A stretch of 64,000 nucleotides of DNA from Polaribacter aestuariivivens (GCF_005885675.1 NZ_VANR01000005.1:1-64000), one strand, 5' to 3'; shown: positions 7,818 to 18,155, counted from the first letter of the stretch. Notes: generated from the letters alone by a model not told the origin. Numbers and translations are program-made.

Positions 7818-9755
7818 ATGCAAAATCAAAGTAGAATTGTAATTGAAAATATAGCTCCTCAATTAAACTGTGGAGCTGTTTTTATAAAACGCGTAATTAA
7901 CGAAATTGTAACTGTAACTGCAGATGTTTTAGTAGACGGACATGATGTAATTCAAGCAAGTTTATTATACAAACATAAAAGTGAAAAAACTTGGAAAGAA
8001 ACAAGAATGCATCCAACAAATAATGATGGATACACTGCAAGTTTTCAAGTAACAAAACAAGGTTTTTATGAGTACAAATTACAAGGTTGGGTAGATTATC
8101 CATTAAACTGGCAACATGGTATTGGCAGAAAAATTGATGATTACCAGCATGTAAAATCCGAGCTTTTAGAAGGTGCAGAACTATTAAAACCTATTGTTAA
8201 AAAAGCAACTACAGAAGAAAAAAAATATTTAAATAGTTTAATTGCCATTTTTGAAGACGAAACTAAATATGCTAAAGCAATAAAAGAAGCAGTTTCTAAC
8301 AAATTAAAAGAAACTTTAATCAAATATCCTATAAAGCAATTGGCGCAGGAAAGCAAATCTTTACCTGTTTATGTAGACAGATTAAAGGCACGTTTTAGCA
8401 CTTGGTACGAATTTTTTCCAAGATCAGCCTCTGAAACTGAAGGTAAACATGGTACTTTTAAAGATTGTCATAGATTATTACCTAGAGTTGCAAAAATGGG
8501 ATTTGACACCTTATACTTCCCTCCTATTCATCCAATTGGAGAAGTAAACAGAAAAGGAAAAAACAATACTACTGTAGCAGAAAAAAATGATGTTGGTTCT
8601 ACTTGGGGAATAGGTTCTAAACACGGAGGACATAAAGATATTCATCCAGAATTAGGTTCTTTAGAAGATTTTAAAGAATTGATAAAAGATGCAAAAAAGC
8701 AAGGTATTGAAATTGCGATGGATTATGCCTTACAAGCAGCTCCAGATCATCCTTGGGTAAAAGATCATCCAGATTGGTTCAAATGGAGACCAGATGGAAC
8801 TGTGCAATATGCAGAAAATCCTCCAAAAAAATACCAAGATATTTTACCAATTTATTGGGAAACTGCAGATTATAAAAACCTTTGGCAAGAGTGTTTAGAC
8901 ACTTTATTTTACTGGATAGATTGTGGAATTAATGTATTTAGAGTAGACAATCCACACACAAAACCTTACTATTTTTGGGGTTGGATAATTACTGAAGTAA
9001 AGAAGAAACATCCAGATGTATTATTTTTAGCAGAAGCGTTTACACGTCCAAAAATAATGCAACAACTAGCAAAACAAGGTTACACACAATCGTATACTTA
9101 TTTTACTTGGCGAGAATCAAAACACGAGATTATCGAGTATATGAACGAGTTAACAAAAACCGATCAAAAGGAATATATGCGACCTAATTTTTGGCCAAAT
9201 ACGCCAGATATTAATCCGTTTCATTTGCAAAATGCACCTGAAGCAAAATTTCTTTTACGTTATGCTTTAGCGGCTACTTTAAGCTCCAACATAGGTATTT
9301 ACGGGCCAGTTTTTGAACAAATGATTAGTCAGCCAATTAATGGAAAAGAAGAATATTATATGTCTGAAAAGTTTCAACTTTGCCATTATGACTGGAACAA
9401 AGAAAATAGATTAACAACCATTATTTCATTAATTAATTCTATCAGAAAAAATAACGAATCTTTTCAGCAAACAAATAACATTCAATTTTGTGAAACAGGA
9501 AATGATAATTTAATCGCTTTCTATAAGTGGAATCAAGACAAAACCAATGAAACACTAACCGTTATTAGTTTAGATGCCTATCATACACAGTCTGGTTCTG
9601 TTCAAGTTCCTTTACACCAATTAAACATACATGAAGGACAAAAAATTGAAGTACAAGATTTAATCACAAACAATTCTTACAATTGGTATAATGAATGGAA
9701 TTATGTTGAATTAAATCCATTTATTCCTTTTCATATATTTAAAATCAACAAATAA
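7818..9755 (+). CDS. glgE: Alpha-1,4-glucan:maltose-1-phosphate maltosyltransferase (GH13_3)
   Basis: GlgE extends alpha-1,4-glucans with maltosyl units from maltose-1-phosphate. The 645-residue protein has the N-terminal beta-domain and helical insert, then the GH13 barrel with FFPRSASETEGKHGTFKD, YFPPIHPIGEVNRKGKNN, the nucleophile region GINVFRVDNPHTKPYYFW and the acid/base region FLAEAFTRPKIM. These blocks distinguish GlgE from ordinary amylases. It lies 36 bp after glgC and 2 bp before the maltokinase, so the four genes are probably one operon. Confidence 0.93.
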   Translation: MQNQSRIVIENIAPQLNCGAVFIKRVINEIVTVTADVLVDGHDVIQASLLYKHKSEKTWKETRMHPTNNDGYTASFQVTKQGFYEYKLQGWVDYPLNWQHGIGRKIDDYQHVKSELLEGAELLKPIVKKATTEEKKYLNSLIAIFEDETKYAKAIKEAVSNKLKETLIKYPIKQLAQESKSLPVYVDRLKARFSTWYEFFPRSASETEGKHGTFKDCHRLLPRVAKMGFDTLYFPPIHPIGEVNRKGKNNTTVAEKNDVGSTWGIGSKHGGHKDIHPELGSLEDFKELIKDAKKQGIEIAMDYALQAAPDHPWVKDHPDWFKWRPDGTVQYAENPPKKYQDILPIYWETADYKNLWQECLDTLFYWIDCGINVFRVDNPHTKPYYFWGWIITEVKKKHPDVLFLAEAFTRPKIMQQLAKQGYTQSYTYFTWRESKHEIIEYMNELTKTDQKEYMRPNFWPNTPDINPFHLQNAPEAKFLLRYALAATLSSNIGIYGPVFEQMISQPINGKEEYYMSEKFQLCHYDWNKENRLTTIISLINSIRKNNESFQQTNNIQFCETGNDNLIAFYKWNQDKTNETLTVISLDAYHTQSGSVQVPLHQLNIHEGQKIEVQDLITNNSYNWYNEWNYVELNPFIPFHIFKINK

Positions 9756-9757
9756 TA

Positions 9758-11386
9758 ATGTTAAACAAAACAGCAGAAAATTCAAAAACCACGATGTTTT
9801 CTTCCAATAAAAACTGGGAAGAAATTATGACGGATACAAAATTTCCTGCTGTTTTTTTATCTGAAGTTTTAGAAGATTATATTCAAAAACAACGTTGGTT
9901 TGGAGGAAAATCAAGTCAATTAAAATACATAGAATTAAGTGAGTATTTTAAAATTCAACAAGATGGAGAAATTTATTTTGGTCTAATTTTAGAAGTAAAT
10001 TTTGTAGAGGCATTTTACCATCATTATTTTTTACCTATTGCATTTGTTCCAAATGAAAGTGCCACTCAAGAAAGTAGAATTTTACCAATTGAATTAAATA
10101 ATAAAAAAGGGTTTATTGTAGATGCTATTTTTTTAGAAGGCTTTAGAAAAGTAGTATATGAAAGAATTTGTACAGCTTTACCAATAGATAAAACACCTGT
10201 ACAATATCATAAATCAGAAGGTTTTAAGTTTCCAAACTACGAAACCTCAAAATTTATGGGTGTAGAACAAAGCAACACTTCTATTATTTACAATAATGCT
10301 TTTATACTCAAGTTTTTTAGAAGAATTTATGCTGATAAAAATCCAGATTATGAAATGAGTCGCTTTTTATCAGAAACAAAAGAATTTAAAAATACACCTC
10401 CATATTTGGGAAGCATTAATATTATTGATTCTGATGATGTAAACATTACAATTGGCTTAATGCAAAAATTAGTACCAAACAAAGGAGATGCTTGGGAATA
10501 TTTTTTAAAAGAAATTCATAAAATTTATAAAAATATTGATACGAAAAATATTCAATATACTAATTTACCAGACGTAACATTATACGACCGTTTAAAAATT
10601 ACAGAAGTTGCTCCACAAATAATTGATTGGTTAGGACTAAATATTTTAAACAAAGTAAAACTAATAGCAAAAATAACTGCTGAAATGCATGTTGCTTTAG
10701 GCTCTGAATTTGCAGATACTGCCTTCACTCCAACTAGGTTTAATGGTGATTATTCTGTTTGGTTAAAAAACAGATTAACCTATCAATTTCAAAACAGGTT
10801 AAATTTAACAGAAAATAATTTTCACAAATTAGAAGGCTATTCTTTAGAACTTGCCAAAGACTTTTTAGAACGAAAAAATGAAATTAGAAAACGTTTGGTT
10901 AATTTCGATTGGACAAAATTAAAAGGTGAAAGAATTCGAATTCATGGCGATTATCATTTAGGGCAAATTTTAGTTCAAGAAGATAATTTTTGCATTTTAG
11001 ATTTTGAAGGAGAACCAGAAAGCACAATTAGAGACCGAAAAGTAAAACAACCACCTTTAAAAGATGTAGCTGGTTTATTTCGCTCTTTTCATTACGCTAT
11101 CTATTCAACTATATTTAATAACGAAAAAGAATATTCAAAAAGTAGAGAAGAACTTTTTGAATATGGCGAATTACTATACAAATACATGGTTTCAATTTTC
11201 ATGGAAACCTATGTAGCAACAACAAAAGAAGCAAACCTACATATAGGTTACAGAAACGAAAGAAGATTTTTATTAAAATATTGCTTATTAGAAAAAGCAA
11301 TTTACGAATTGGGCTACGAACTCAATTCAAGACCAAAATGGACTATTATTCCATTAAAAGGTATTGCTAACATATTGAATTCATAA
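9758..11386 (+). CDS. Maltokinase (stand-alone)
   Basis: A 542-residue kinase-like protein predicted to make maltose-1-phosphate from maltose and ATP. The N-cap region has YIQKQRWFGGKSSQLKY, characteristic of maltokinases. The catalytic loop RIRIHGDYHLGQILV and metal site FCILDFEGEP are intact. In many bacteria this domain is fused to trehalose synthase (TreS); here it is alone and no TreS lies in the window. The start at 9758 is two bases after the glgE stop; an in-frame ATG after MLNKTAENSKTT is an alternative. Confidence 0.87.
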   Translation: MLNKTAENSKTTMFSSNKNWEEIMTDTKFPAVFLSEVLEDYIQKQRWFGGKSSQLKYIELSEYFKIQQDGEIYFGLILEVNFVEAFYHHYFLPIAFVPNESATQESRILPIELNNKKGFIVDAIFLEGFRKVVYERICTALPIDKTPVQYHKSEGFKFPNYETSKFMGVEQSNTSIIYNNAFILKFFRRIYADKNPDYEMSRFLSETKEFKNTPPYLGSINIIDSDDVNITIGLMQKLVPNKGDAWEYFLKEIHKIYKNIDTKNIQYTNLPDVTLYDRLKITEVAPQIIDWLGLNILNKVKLIAKITAEMHVALGSEFADTAFTPTRFNGDYSVWLKNRLTYQFQNRLNLTENNFHKLEGYSLELAKDFLERKNEIRKRLVNFDWTKLKGERIRIHGDYHLGQILVQEDNFCILDFEGEPESTIRDRKVKQPPLKDVAGLFRSFHYAIYSTIFNNEKEYSKSREELFEYGELLYKYMVSIFMETYVATTKEANLHIGYRNERRFLLKYCLLEKAIYELGYELNSRPKWTIIPLKGIANILNS

Positions 11387-11390
11387 AACT

Positions 11391-13298
11391 ATGACACAAA
11401 CAATAGTACACAGTCTTTTTACAGATTTTGACATTGATTTATTTAAAGCAGGAAAACATTATCGTTTATACGAAAAATTTGGAGCACATATTACCACCGT
11501 AAATGGTGTTGAAGGAACCTATTTTGCTGTTTGGGCACCAAGCGCAAAAGCAGTTTCTGTAATTGGTGATTTTAATTTTTGGCAAGAAGGTGAGCACCAC
11601 TTAAACGTACGTTGGGATGGAAGTGGAATCTGGGAAGGTTTTATTCCAAATGTTGGCAAAGGAGCAATTTATAAATACAAAATTCGCAATTCTAGCAATA
11701 ATGTAATTACGGAAAAAGCAGATCCTTTTGCAAGAAGATGTGAGCATCCTCCAAAAACAGCATCTGTTGTATGGGAAGATGATTATACTTGGAATGATAA
11801 AAAATGGATGAAAAACAGAAAAAAAAACAACGCATTAGATGCGCCTTTTTCTGTGTATGAAGTTCATTTAGGTTCTTGGAAAAAACAAATTGAAGAAAAC
11901 CGTTTTTTAAGCTACAATGAATTAGCAGATGAGCTAGTTGCATATGTAAAAGACATGAATTTTACGCACGTAGAATTTATGCCAATTATGGAATATCCTT
12001 ACGACCCAAGTTGGGGATATCAATTAACTGGATATTTTGCACCAACATCTCGTTTTGGTTATCCTGATGAATTTAAATTTTTAGTTGATAAATTCCACGA
12101 AAACGGAATTGGCGTTTTATTAGATTGGGTACCTTCTCACTTTCCTTCAGACGATCATGGTTTAGGGTTTTTTGATGGTTCTCATTTATACGAACATCCA
12201 GATAGAAGAAAAGGATATCATCAAGATTGGAAAAGTTTGATATTTAATTATGGTAGAAATGAAATAAAAGCGTTTTTAATTAGTAATGCTATTTTTTGGT
12301 TAGATCAATATCATGCAGATGGCTTACGAGTAGATGCTGTAGCATCTATGTTGTTTTTAGATTATTCTAGAGAAGATGGAGAATGGGAACCAAATATGTA
12401 TGGTGGAAATGAATATTTAGAAGCTATCGATTTTATTAAAGAAATGAATATGGCTGTTTACGAAGCTTTTCCTGATGTACAAACCATTGCAGAAGAATCA
12501 ACCTCTTTTTCAAAAGTTTCAAGACCAATTTACGATGGTGGTTTAGGTTTTGGTATGAAATGGATGATGGGTTGGATGCACGATACTTTAGAGTATTTTG
12601 CCAAAGAACCACTATATAGAAAACATCATCAAAACGATTTAACTTTTAGTTTAAATTACGCTTTTACAGAAAATTTTATGTTACCTCTTTCTCATGACGA
12701 AGTTGTGTATGGAAAAAAATCCATCGTTTCTAAAATGCCTGGAGATGAGTGGCAACGTTTTGCAAATTTAAGATTGATGTACAGTTATATGTTTACACAT
12801 CCAGGAACAAAACTATTATTTCAAGGTGGAGAATTCGGACAAACTTCCGAATGGAATTTTGAAGGAAGTTTAGACTGGCATTTATTGCAATACGATGTGC
12901 ATAAAGGAGCACAAACTTTGGTGAAAGAATTAAATAAGTTTTACAAAAAAGAAAAAGCATTACATCAAAAACAATTTTCTCACGAAGGTTTTGAATGGAT
13001 AGATCATGGAGATCATCAAAACTCAGTATTATCTTATATGAGAAAAGGAGAAAATGAAAAAGACAATATCATTATAGTATTAAATATGACTCCTGTTCCA
13101 AGAGAAAAATACAGAATTGGTTTACCGAAAGCAGGTAAATTAAAAGAAATTTTTAATAGTGATGATAAAAAGTTTAATGGAACAAACCAGTATAAAAACA
13201 AAACAGTTACATCAGAATCTAAAATTTGGAATAACAGAAAAAATTCTATCGAATTAGATTTACCACCGTTAGCAATGTTAGCTTTTAAATATCAATAA
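11391..13298 (+). CDS. glgB: 1,4-alpha-glucan branching enzyme
   Basis: Adds alpha-1,6 branches to linear glucan. The 635-residue protein has an N-terminal CBM48-like domain (VWAPSAKAVSVIGDFNFW), then the GH13 barrel with the nucleophile region DGLRVDAVASML, the acid/base TIAEESTSFSKVSRP and LSHDEVVYGKKS, and a C-terminal beta domain. Length and motifs fit GlgB. It begins 4 bp after the maltokinase and ends the operon at a strong terminator. Confidence 0.96.
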   Translation: MTQTIVHSLFTDFDIDLFKAGKHYRLYEKFGAHITTVNGVEGTYFAVWAPSAKAVSVIGDFNFWQEGEHHLNVRWDGSGIWEGFIPNVGKGAIYKYKIRNSSNNVITEKADPFARRCEHPPKTASVVWEDDYTWNDKKWMKNRKKNNALDAPFSVYEVHLGSWKKQIEENRFLSYNELADELVAYVKDMNFTHVEFMPIMEYPYDPSWGYQLTGYFAPTSRFGYPDEFKFLVDKFHENGIGVLLDWVPSHFPSDDHGLGFFDGSHLYEHPDRRKGYHQDWKSLIFNYGRNEIKAFLISNAIFWLDQYHADGLRVDAVASMLFLDYSREDGEWEPNMYGGNEYLEAIDFIKEMNMAVYEAFPDVQTIAEESTSFSKVSRPIYDGGLGFGMKWMMGWMHDTLEYFAKEPLYRKHHQNDLTFSLNYAFTENFMLPLSHDEVVYGKKSIVSKMPGDEWQRFANLRLMYSYMFTHPGTKLLFQGGEFGQTSEWNFEGSLDWHLLQYDVHKGAQTLVKELNKFYKKEKALHQKQFSHEGFEWIDHGDHQNSVLSYMRKGENEKDNIIIVLNMTPVPREKYRIGLPKAGKLKEIFNSDDKKFNGTNQYKNKTVTSESKIWNNRKNSIELDLPPLAMLAFKYQ

Positions 13299-13308
13299 AC
13301 TTAAATAA

Positions 13309-13359
13309 AATAGCTTGTAATTTTTACTATCGTATTTGTAAAAATTACAAGCTATTTTT
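13309..13359. terminator. Terminator after glgB
   Basis: A long stem, AATAGCTTGTAATTTTTAC paired with GTAAAAATTACAAGCTATT, with a 10-nt loop and T tail. Confidence 0.9.
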
Positions 13360-13560
13360 CTATTCTTCAAAAAAAACAATAACTATTTTTATTGTATTCT
13401 GAATAATAGATATACTTCAACTTTATTCCTTTATTTATAGTATTTTAGCACTAAGTTTATGATAAAATAAACTAAAACGTTATCGTAAAAAAAAGAATTT
13501 ACAGAAGGTTCTATTACAAACTTTTACGAAATTTACAAGATTAAAAACAAGCAAACAATT
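13360..13560 (+). promoter_or_regulatory. Leader of the GH31 gene with a possible operator
   Basis: No gene is seen here. AAAACGTTATCGTAA (around 13475) resembles a degenerate LacI-family half-palindrome. No clean TAnnTTTG box is visible. This GH31 gene has its own upstream region and may be regulated separately from the synthesis genes. Confidence 0.25.
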
Positions 13561-15963
13561 ATGATTGTTAATACTGAATTAGAACAAAAAGGAAATCTAT
13601 TTCCTTCAGAAATAGTAAAATATAAAAAAGACGTAGATACTTTATACTTTACAACAAAAAACAATGTTGTTTTACAAGTTACCGTTATTAGAGATAGTGT
13701 AATTCGTTTTCGTTATTCCACAACAGGAAAATTTGAAAACGATTTTTCTTACGGAGTAACTATTCACGCAAGTAGAGGTTATAGCTTCTTAAAAATTAGT
13801 GAAGATGAAACACATTATATAATTACAACTTCAAAATTAATTTGTAAAGTAGAAAAACAAAGCATGCAAGTTAGTTTGTATGACGCTTTAGACTCAAAAT
13901 TGATTAATGAAGATGAAATTGGTTTCCACTGGGAAGAAAGTTACGAATATGGTGGAGACATCGTTAAAATGAGTAAAACCTGTCAAAAAGCAGAAAGCTT
14001 TTATGGTTTGGGTGATAAACCTGTAGATGTAAATATGAAAGGAAAGCGTTTCGAGAACTGGGCAACAGATTCTTACGCTTTTGGTAAAAATACAGACCCA
14101 ATTTACAAGGCTATTCCATTTTATACAGCTATTCAAGACAATAAGTCGTATGGTATTTTCTTTGACAACACCTTTAAAACACATTTCGATTTTGCTTGTG
14201 AGCGAAGAAATGTAACCAGTTTTTGGGCACAAGGTGGTGAAATGAATTATTATTTCATTTACGGTCCAGAAATGAATGATGTTGTTAGAAATTATACCGA
14301 TTTAACAGGAAAACCTCATGCATTACCTCCATTATGGGCTTTAGGGTTTCATCAATGTAAATGGAGTTATTATCCAGAGGCAAATGTTAAACAAGTAACA
14401 AATACCTTTAGAGATTTAAAAATACCATGTGATGCTATTTATTTAGACATTGATTATATGGATGGTTTCCGTTGTTTTACTTGGGATAAAAATCATTTTC
14501 CTGATCCAAAACGAATGGTAAAAGAATTGGAAGATGATGGTTTTAAAACTGTGGTTATTATAGATCCAGGAATTAAAATTGATTTAGAATACGATGTCTT
14601 TAAAGAAGCTTTAGATAAAGATTATTTCTGTAAACGTGCAGATGGCCCTTATATGAAAGGTAAAGTTTGGCCTGGGGAATGTTATTTTCCAGATTATACA
14701 AAACCAGAAGTTAGAGATTGGTGGTCTGGTTTATTTAAAGAATTAATTGAAGATATTGGAGTAAAAGGTGTGTGGAATGATATGAATGAACCTGCAGTAA
14801 TGGATGTTCCAAACAAATCATTTCCAAACGATGTTCGTCATGATTATGATGGAAATCCTTGTTCTCACAGAAAAGCTCATAATATTTACGGAACACAAAT
14901 GGCACGTGCAACCTACCATGGTTTAAAAAAATATGCATATCCAAAAAGGCCTTTCGTAATTACGCGTTCTGCTTATTCTGGTGCTCAAAGATATACTTCT
15001 ACTTGGATGGGAGATAATGTTGCAACTTGGGAACATTTAGCTATTGCAAACAATCAAGCTCAAAGAATGGCAATGTCTGGTTTTTCATTTGCAGGATCTG
15101 ACATTGGTGGTTTTGCAGAGCAACCTCAAGGTGAATTATTTGCAAGATGGATTCAATTAGGTGTGTTTCATGCTTTTTGTAGAGTACATTCTTCTGGAGA
15201 TCATGGAGATCAAGAACCATGGGTTTTTGGTGAAGAAATTACTGACATTGTAAGAAAGTTCGTAGAATTAAGATATCAATTGTTACCTTATTTATACACT
15301 GCTTTCTGGAAATATATTAATGATGGAACTCCTATTTTAAAATCACTAGTTTTATACGACCAAGAAGATCATCAAACACATTACAGAAGTGATGAATTTG
15401 TGTACGGAGAACAAATTTTAGTTTGTCCAATTATAGAACCAAATGCAAAAGGACGTAGAATGTACGTTCCTAGAGGTAAATGGTATAATTTCTGGACTGA
15501 TGAAGTTGTAGAAGGTGGAAAAGAAATGTGGGTTGATGCAGATATAGATAGTTTACCAATTTTTATTAAAGAAGGTGCTGTTATCCCTAAATATCCTGTA
15601 CAACAATATGTTGGCGAAAAAGAATTTGATGAAATTACCTTAGATATTTATTACAAAGAAGGAAAAGAATCTTCAACATTGTATGATGACGCACATGATG
15701 GGTATGACTATAAAAAAGGAAGATTTAGCTTACGTACTTTTAAAACAACTGGTAAAAAAGAAGAATTTATTTTACAACAACACAAACGTGGTGATTACGA
15801 TGCTAATTATACAAAATTCCATATTGTGTTTCATAATTTACCATTTACTGTAACTACTGTACAAGTAGATAATGTAGAAATTGCTCTGGAAAGTATTAAT
15901 TTAGAATCTCATTCTATAACTATTAATAAAGAGTTTACAGAATTACATTTATTTGGTAAATAA
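13561..15963 (+). CDS. GH31 alpha-glucosidase, cytoplasmic
   Basis: An 800-residue glycoside hydrolase of family GH31, predicted to release glucose from the non-reducing ends of alpha-glucans or maltooligosaccharides. The N-terminal beta-sandwich is followed by the barrel with YLDIDYMDGFRCFTWD, the catalytic WNDMNEP block, FAGSDIGGF and HSSGDHGDQEPW. No signal peptide is seen, so it should act in the cytoplasm on stored glucan or imported sugars. It is separated from glgB by a terminator, so it is a partner, not part of the same transcript. Confidence 0.93.
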   Translation: MIVNTELEQKGNLFPSEIVKYKKDVDTLYFTTKNNVVLQVTVIRDSVIRFRYSTTGKFENDFSYGVTIHASRGYSFLKISEDETHYIITTSKLICKVEKQSMQVSLYDALDSKLINEDEIGFHWEESYEYGGDIVKMSKTCQKAESFYGLGDKPVDVNMKGKRFENWATDSYAFGKNTDPIYKAIPFYTAIQDNKSYGIFFDNTFKTHFDFACERRNVTSFWAQGGEMNYYFIYGPEMNDVVRNYTDLTGKPHALPPLWALGFHQCKWSYYPEANVKQVTNTFRDLKIPCDAIYLDIDYMDGFRCFTWDKNHFPDPKRMVKELEDDGFKTVVIIDPGIKIDLEYDVFKEALDKDYFCKRADGPYMKGKVWPGECYFPDYTKPEVRDWWSGLFKELIEDIGVKGVWNDMNEPAVMDVPNKSFPNDVRHDYDGNPCSHRKAHNIYGTQMARATYHGLKKYAYPKRPFVITRSAYSGAQRYTSTWMGDNVATWEHLAIANNQAQRMAMSGFSFAGSDIGGFAEQPQGELFARWIQLGVFHAFCRVHSSGDHGDQEPWVFGEEITDIVRKFVELRYQLLPYLYTAFWKYINDGTPILKSLVLYDQEDHQTHYRSDEFVYGEQILVCPIIEPNAKGRRMYVPRGKWYNFWTDEVVEGGKEMWVDADIDSLPIFIKEGAVIPKYPVQQYVGEKEFDEITLDIYYKEGKESSTLYDDAHDGYDYKKGRFSLRTFKTTGKKEEFILQQHKRGDYDANYTKFHIVFHNLPFTVTTVQVDNVEIALESINLESHSITINKEFTELHLFGK

Positions 15964-15987
15964 ATAAAATTCAGTTTTTAAATAAAA

Positions 15988-16027
15988 AAAAATCGACTAA
16001 AGTTCATTTGAATTTTGGTCGATTTTT
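15988..16027 (+). terminator. Terminator after GH31 gene
   Basis: AAAAATCGAC...GTCGATTTTT stem with an extended, slightly mismatched interior. Confidence 0.85.
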
Positions 16028-16072
16028 AAGTTTTTAATAGTAATTTTAACTTTTTTCAATAGCAATTTAAAG

Positions 16073-16255
16073 TTATTCCTTTTCAAGCAATTTGTTGTTT
16101 TTTTCTTTTTCCAATTCTAATTTTTCTTTCTCTTCTTTTTTACTATTGTTGTATGCATATGTAAGAATTGCTACTTCCAATAGTAAAATGGCAATTTTAA
16201 TTTTTTTACTCTTGGTAAAAAATTTACTGAGTCCTAAAATTTTAGTAGCAATCAT
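16073..16255 (-). CDS. Small membrane protein, 60 aa
   Basis: Not recognised. A basic N-terminus (FFTKSKKIK) is followed by one hydrophobic helix (IAILLLEVAILTYAY) and a highly charged K/E/N tail, a common plan for tiny membrane proteins. A TATTTTTG box on the minus strand at 16276-16283, about 20 bases upstream, supports this strand over the overlapping plus-strand reading. Confidence 0.5.
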   Translation of the reverse strand: MIATKILGLSKFFTKSKKIKIAILLLEVAILTYAYNNSKKEEKEKLELEKEKNNKLLEKE

Positions 16256-16335
16256 TTTTTATTTCTTTCTCAATTCAAAAATACAATCAAAACAATTTAT
16301 AAGTTAATTCATATCATTGAAAAACTAACTCAAAT

Positions 16336-16374
16336 AAAAAAACCTCAAAATATTTAATTTAGAGGTTTTTTTAT
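16336..16374. terminator. Terminator after prfA
   Basis: AAAAAACCTC...GAGGTTTTTT hairpin, T-rich on both strands, placed just after the prfA stop and before the small membrane-protein gene. Confidence 0.8.
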
Positions 16375-16392
16375 TTGTAAGGAAATGACTGT

Positions 16393-17469
16393 TTAAATTC
16401 CGTCTCCTAATTCTTTTAACTTCTCTGTATTTTCTGCCAACATCAATTCGTCAATAATTTTTTGAATATCACCATTCATAATGTTTGGCAAATCATATAA
16501 TGACAATCCAATTCTATGGTCTGTAACTCTACCTTGAGCATAATTATAAGTTCTAATTTTTGCACTTCTATCTCCAGAAGAAACCATTGAACCACGCTTT
16601 AAAGCATCTTCAGCTTGTTTCTTTGCCAACTCCATATCATACAAACGTGAACGCAATACTTTAAATGCTTTTTCTTTATTTTTATGTTGTGATTTTTGAT
16701 CTTGACATTGCGCTACTAAACCAGTTGGAATATGTGTTAAACGAACTGCGGAATAAGTCGTGTTTACAGATTGACCTCCAGGACCTGATGAACAGAAAAA
16801 ATCGATTCTTACATCTTTTGGATTTATTTCCACATCAAATTCTTCTGCTTCCGGAAAAACCATACAAGTAGCTGCAGAAGTATGCACACGACCTTGAGTT
16901 TCCGTTTGCGGAACTCTTTGTACACGATGTACACCAGCTTCAAACTTTAAAATCCCATAAACGTCATCACCATTTACTTCAAACTGAATTTCTTTAAAAC
17001 CACCATTTGTACCTTCAGAATAATCTACCGTAGAAACTTTCCAACCTTTACTTTCACAGTATTTAGAATACATTCTAAACAAATCTCCTGCAAAAATACT
17101 AGCTTCATCTCCACCAGTTCCAGCACGTAATTCTACCACTGCGTTTTTAGAATCTTCTGGATCTTTTGGTATTAACAAAAACTTAATTTCATCTTCCAAT
17201 TCAGGTATTCTAGTATTGGCTTCCTCTAATTGCATTTTTGCCATTTCTGTCATTTCTGCATCAGAACCATCAGCAATAATTTCTTTTGCCTCTTCTATAT
17301 TATTTATTAATTGTTGGTATTCATCTCCTTTTTTAACAACATCACCTAAATCTTTGTACTCCTTCATTAATTGCGCATACCGTTTTTGATCTGTAATTAC
17401 ATCAGGTTGAATAATTAAATCCGAAACCTCATCATAACGTTGTTTTACAATTCTTATTTTTTCTAACAT
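16393..17469 (-). CDS. prfA: Peptide chain release factor 1
   Basis: RF1 reads UAA and UAG stop codons and triggers peptide release. The 358-residue protein has the PxT stop-codon motif as VPQTE within [19 protein letters not shown], and the catalytic GGQ in [18 protein letters not shown]. Length is usual. An ATG start with a possible TAAATTCG -7 box (17492-17499) lies about 25 bases upstream. Confidence 0.97.
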   Translation of the reverse strand: MLEKIRIVKQRYDEVSDLIIQPDVITDQKRYAQLMKEYKDLGDVVKKGDEYQQLINNIEEAKEIIADGSDAEMTEMAKMQLEEANTRIPELEDEIKFLLIPKDPEDSKNAVVELRAGTGGDEASIFAGDLFRMYSKYCESKGWKVSTVDYSEGTNGGFKEIQFEVNGDDVYGILKFEAGVHRVQRVPQTETQGRVHTSAATCMVFPEAEEFDVEINPKDVRIDFFCSSGPGGQSVNTTYSAVRLTHIPTGLVAQCQDQKSQHKNKEKAFKVLRSRLYDMELAKKQAEDALKRGSMVSSGDRSAKIRTYNYAQGRVTDHRIGLSLYDLPNIMNGDIQKIIDELMLAENTEKLKELGDGI

Positions 17470-17491
17470 TTGATACTCTTTTCTTGTACTG

Positions 17492-17543
17492 CGAATTTAC
17501 AATATTTATCGGAAATTTAAATGTTTCGTTTTGAGTATATTTG
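17492..17543. promoter_or_regulatory. Divergent promoters of prfA and the lipoprotein gene
   Basis: Minus strand: TAAATTCG at 17492-17499 faces prfA. Plus strand: TATATTTG at 17536-17543 faces the lipoprotein gene at 17565. Both fit the -7 box, the first with one mismatch. The -33 elements are only T-rich. Confidence 0.55.
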
Positions 17544-17564
17544 AATAATTAAAACGTACTTGTT

Positions 17565-17999
17565 ATGAAATATTTTCTGCTCATTTGTTCTTTTTTATTG
17601 ATAATTTCTTGTAAAACAGAAACAGAAAACGTGAACAAACCAACTTTTATCATTGGAAAATGGATTCGTTTAAACGACAAAGAAGGATATAAAACTTACG
17701 AGAATTGGAATACCAATTTTACAGGAGTAGGTTACACACTAAAAAATAAAGACACCACATTTAAAGAAATTATGAGTATTGTATCTGTAAATGATACGTT
17801 TCAATTAAAAGTAGAAGGTGTAAATGAAACCGCCACTTTTTTTAAATTTACATCACAAACAGATACTTCTTTTGTATGTGAAAATGCACAAAATGAATTT
17901 CCTACCAAAATAAAATATTACATAGAAAACAAGCAGTTAAAAGCATTCGTTTCTAATGATGATTTTAGTATTGATTTTGTTTTTGAGAGTGTAAAATAA
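17565..17999 (+). CDS. Lipoprotein, DUF6265-like
   Basis: A 144-residue secreted lipoprotein, function unknown. The signal peptide ends in the lipobox LIISC (C16). The body has GKWIRLNDKEGYKTYENWN near the start and CENAQNEFPTKIKYY toward the end. This spacing of a G-W strand and an EN...FP..I.Y strand resembles DUF6265 beta-barrel proteins. It has its own promoter, divergent from prfA. Confidence 0.75.
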   Translation: MKYFLLICSFLLIISCKTETENVNKPTFIIGKWIRLNDKEGYKTYENWNTNFTGVGYTLKNKDTTFKEIMSIVSVNDTFQLKVEGVNETATFFKFTSQTDTSFVCENAQNEFPTKIKYYIENKQLKAFVSNDDFSIDFVFESVK

Positions 18000-18021
18000 T
18001 TTAATTTGTTTCTAAACTTAA

Positions 18022-18110
18022 AAAAATATAACTTCGCTAACACCGATTATAAATCTTTAAAACAGACGTCATAATCGTGTTATTGGCAACAAGCTGCATG
18101 CAATACAGAA
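18022..18110. repeat. Imperfect inverted repeat before the 18156 gene
   Basis: TAACACcGATTAT at 18040 pairs with ATAATCGTGTTA about 20 bases later, with one unpaired base. It is followed by GTGTTATTGGCAACAAGC. The related words GTGTTGGCAACTGGC occur in reverse orientation after the gene (18742-18756), so the gene at 18156 lies between two inverted, related elements. Coordinates are approximate. Confidence 0.45.
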
Positions 18111-18155
18111 CGAAAAAACAATTATGTACATTAATCTTAAAGTTAAAACCAAAAA

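Noticed and set aside
16092..16307. Plus-strand open frame of 71 codons opposite the small membrane-protein gene
   Set aside because: Phenylalanine/serine/leucine-rich shadow of the minus-strand gene, with no promoter; the minus-strand reading has a -7 box and a sensible membrane-protein plan.
16783..16900. Altered stop-codon specificity of RF1 because of PQT in place of PAT
   Set aside because: The middle residue of the PxT motif varies among RF1 proteins; the flanking family pattern is normal.
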